Part shown: piece by piece, positions 62,271-64,000 of the stretch
Numbering within the stretch: position 1 is the first letter of the stretch
How the letters are laid out: every line of letters starts with the position of its first letter
Origin: Planococcus glaciei
GTDB taxonomy: Bacteria > Bacillota > Bacilli > Bacillales_A > Planococcaceae
Direction of reading: 5' to 3'
DNA: 64,000 nt
NCBI RefSeq assembly: GCF_900099655.1
Contig: NZ_FNDC01000007.1
Location: forward strand, 114,813-178,812
Notes under the pieces: generated by a model
Told to the model about the DNA's origin: nothing
The model's database searches: none
Seen by the model: only the letters and a program-made list of their open reading frames with translations
Translations under genes and position numbers: made by a program

Positions 62271-63605
62271 GTGAGTAAAATTGTCATTGTCGGTGCAGTA
62301 GGCGGCGGTGCTACAGCAGCCGGCCAAATCCGTTTTTACGATCCGGATGCAGACATCATCATTTTCGACCGGGATTCAACGATGTCTTACGCCGCCTGCG
62401 GCACCCCTTACGCTATAGGCAATATCATCAAAGAACCTGAATCTTTGCTGATGGCAGATCCGCAGCAATTCAAGGAAAAACGGAATATTGACGTGTTCCT
62501 GAAGCATGAAGTGCTGGAAATCCGGCGAGAAGCCAAACAGCTCCTCGTCCGGAATCTGGATTCCGGCGAACAATTTGTCGAATCGTACGATACGCTCATC
62601 CTGGCTCCCGGCGGTTCTGCGGTCATACCCGAAATCGTCGGCCTATCTTCTGCCAATGTGTTTGTGCTCCGCAGCTATGAGGACATGCGAGGTATCCAGC
62701 AATTTATCGCTGAAAACAAGCCGAGAAACTGTGTCATCTCAGGAGCCGGGTTTATCGGTTTGGAAATGGCTGAGAACTTGAAGCATCTGGGCCTCAACGT
62801 TCAGATTGTCCACAAATCAAGCCAAGTCATGTCCATTCTCGATCCAGATATTTCCGACCGAATTGAAGCTGAGCTGGCAGCGAACAATATCCAATTGCAT
62901 AAAAACGCGGTAATTGCGAAAGCCGGGCCGCAAAAGGTAGAACTGTCCGATGGCAGCCAGCTGGAAGCGGATTTCATCATCATGAGCGTCGGCATAAAGC
63001 CGAACACGGAATTGGCCGAAGGAGCCGGGCTTCCAATCGGCAAAACCGGTGGAATTGTAACCAACGAATATATGCAGACGGAAGACCCCTCCATCTTTGC
63101 GCTGGGTGATGCGTCTGAAAATACCGATCTGATCACCGGCGAAGCCAAACGGGTTCCGCTCGCCTGGCCTGCCCACCGGCAAGCATTTTTAATTGCCCAG
63201 AAGCTGAGCGGCAATGCCATACCGAAAAAAGGGCTGCTCGGCACTTCGGTCGTCAAAATCTTTTCGCTGACAGCGGGGATGACCGGCCTGAACGAACGGA
63301 CGATCCGCGACAAAGGATTAATCTATAAAACCGTTATTCATCAAGGCAATTCCAATGCCGGCTATTATCCCGACCATGCGAAAATCATGTTGAAAATCCA
63401 TTACGATGCAGCCAGCCGAAAAATCCTCGGCGCCCAGTGCATCGGCGGCAAAGGCGTCGACAAACGGATCGATGTGCTTGTAACCTCCATTTACGCAGGG
63501 CTGACAATCGACGACTTGCAGGCATTGGAACTGAGCTATGCCCCTCCCTATTCGTCGCCAAAAGACCCAATCAACATGGCGGGCTACAAAGCGTTTGGAA
63601 AGTGA
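62271..63605 (+). CDS. CoA-disulfide reductase / pyridine nucleotide-disulfide oxidoreductase
   Basis: A 444-residue FAD-dependent oxidoreductase. FAD-binding VIVGAVGGGATAA lies at 6-18 and the single active-site Cys43 is in MSYAACGTPYAIG, the position known for CoA-disulfide reductases. NADH-binding SGAGFIGLEMAENL follows in the middle. C-terminal dimerisation domain ends with SYAPPYSSPKDPINMAG, whose Tyr-Tyr-like pair is used in CoADR catalysis. No rhodanese domain is fused. The GTG at 62271 is chosen because GAGGTG lies six bases upstream. It keeps CoA reduced, a main thiol in many Bacillales. Confidence 0.91.
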   Translation: MSKIVIVGAVGGGATAAGQIRFYDPDADIIIFDRDSTMSYAACGTPYAIGNIIKEPESLLMADPQQFKEKRNIDVFLKHEVLEIRREAKQLLVRNLDSGEQFVESYDTLILAPGGSAVIPEIVGLSSANVFVLRSYEDMRGIQQFIAENKPRNCVISGAGFIGLEMAENLKHLGLNVQIVHKSSQVMSILDPDISDRIEAELAANNIQLHKNAVIAKAGPQKVELSDGSQLEADFIIMSVGIKPNTELAEGAGLPIGKTGGIVTNEYMQTEDPSIFALGDASENTDLITGEAKRVPLAWPAHRQAFLIAQKLSGNAIPKKGLLGTSVVKIFSLTAGMTGLNERTIRDKGLIYKTVIHQGNSNAGYYPDHAKIMLKIHYDAASRKILGAQCIGGKGVDKRIDVLVTSIYAGLTIDDLQALELSYAPPYSSPKDPINMAGYKAFGK

Positions 63606-63656
63606 AGATAAAGAGATAACCGCCATGGCATCGAGAATTATCAAATGCCAAGCATA

Positions 63657-64000
63657 ATCGAGTAGGAGGGAGTGATTAACTCCCGACCTCTCACACCACC
63701 GTACGTACCGTTCGGTATACGGCGGTTCAATTAAGATGGATGACGCAAAGTTTCATAACGTGCGACCAGACTTTTGAGTCCTTGGGAACTCCAGTAGGAG
63801 TTTCCGAGGGCTCTGTGCAATACGGGACTTTTTGAAATTCGCCAGTAGCTCTTTCGCGAGTTGCCCCATTCATAAGCCTTCCCTTTCGGGATACTCAACC
63901 CGATGAGTTTTCTCACTTTCGTACTCGGCTTCTTCCAATCTTTCCATATGCACATGCGGAGCCTTCTTCGAATCCACGATTCGAGGTCTTTGAATACGCT
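63657..64000 (-). mobile_element. 3' end of a group II intron (partial)
   Basis: On the minus strand, a reverse-transcriptase/maturase C-terminus is followed at once by a domain V stem (ACCGCCGTA...TACGGTGGT with GAAC loop, 63728-63694) and a domain VI hairpin GGGAG/CTCCC. The element ends near CCTACTCGAT (63657). The 5' part and 5' exon lie beyond the right edge. It is inserted downstream of the CoA-disulfide reductase gene without disrupting it. Confidence 0.9.
63731..64000 (-). CDS. ltrA: Group II intron reverse transcriptase/maturase, C-terminal part
   Basis: The last 89 codons of an intron-encoded protein; the rest is outside the window. The maturase (thumb/X) domain is recognisable: DLESWIRRRLRMCIWKDWKK, KAYEWGNSRKSYWRISKS and LHRALGNSYWSSQGL. 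The frame is open to the window edge. The protein copies and splices the intron that carries it. The stop codon lies two bases before domain V, as usual for an ORF in intron domain IV. Confidence 0.92.
   Translation of the reverse strand, partial: SVFKDLESWIRRRLRMCIWKDWKKPSTKVRKLIGLSIPKGKAYEWGNSRKSYWRISKSPVLHRALGNSYWSSQGLKSLVARYETLRHPS

Overview
The window reads as chromosome of a low-to-moderate G+C Gram-positive bacterium of the Bacillales, most likely Planococcus/Planomicrobium or a close relative. This rests on gene order: spxA-mecA-coiA-pepF-yjbH-yjbI-yjbK-yjbL-yjbM-nadK-yjbO and appDFABC / trpS / oppABCDF with fabHF nearby largely match the Bacillus subtilis yja-yjb region. It also rests on the regulation seen: FapR, CtsR and T-box elements, strong AGGAGG ribosome sites, and frequent GTG/TTG starts. 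The genus is an inference; no database was searched.

Layout. 1-11.5 kb: murE (cut by the window edge) coupled to an M42 aminopeptidase, a PAS histidine kinase, a YkoGH-like two-component system with two PepSY proteins, an aldehyde dehydrogenase, an oxidoreductase, a 47-residue protein behind a sigma-B-like promoter, an AlkA-type glycosylase, a lipoprotein nuclease and a LigT-like protein. 11.5-17.65 kb: a 6-kb island inserted in the 3' half of tRNA-Val(GAC), bounded by an 89-bp direct repeat, with a tyrosine integrase, two HNH-type nucleases and four genes I do not recognise. 17.7-21.4 kb: a TAXI-type TRAP transporter operon. 21.4-32 kb: PgpA-like, yjcHGF, fabI, mgtE, prpE, then yjbO-nadK-relQ, yjbL, yjbK and yjbI-yjbH. 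32-37 kb: a RoxS/RsaE-type small RNA between yjbH and pepF, then coiA, mecA and spxA. 37-54 kb: a secreted DUF4015 protein and two oligopeptide transporters flanking a T-box-controlled trpS. 54-59.6 kb: fabF/fabH with a FapR box, yjzD, an N-domain-less clpB with a CtsR box, and yitW. 59.6-64 kb: yitV, yitU, a DegV protein, a CoA-disulfide reductase, and the 3' end of a group II intron running off the window.

How the genes fit together. Spx regulation is dense here: spxA lies within about 6 kb of YjbH (its ClpXP adaptor), MecA (a ClpC adaptor) and the RoxS-like RNA (redox). Fatty-acid synthesis genes (fabH-fabF and fabI) are 30 kb apart but share FapR-type operators. Peptide handling is concentrated in opp, app, a duplicated oppA and pepF. 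Several operons carry strong stem-loops just after the solute-binding-protein gene, which probably raises binding protein over permease.

Most notable points: the RoxS-like RNA with ResD/Rex-like sites, the tRNA-Val island with its intact att repeats, the integrase ribosome site buried in a terminator-like hairpin, the N-domain-less ClpB under CtsR-type control, and an extragenic repeat that abuts the fabI FapR operator.
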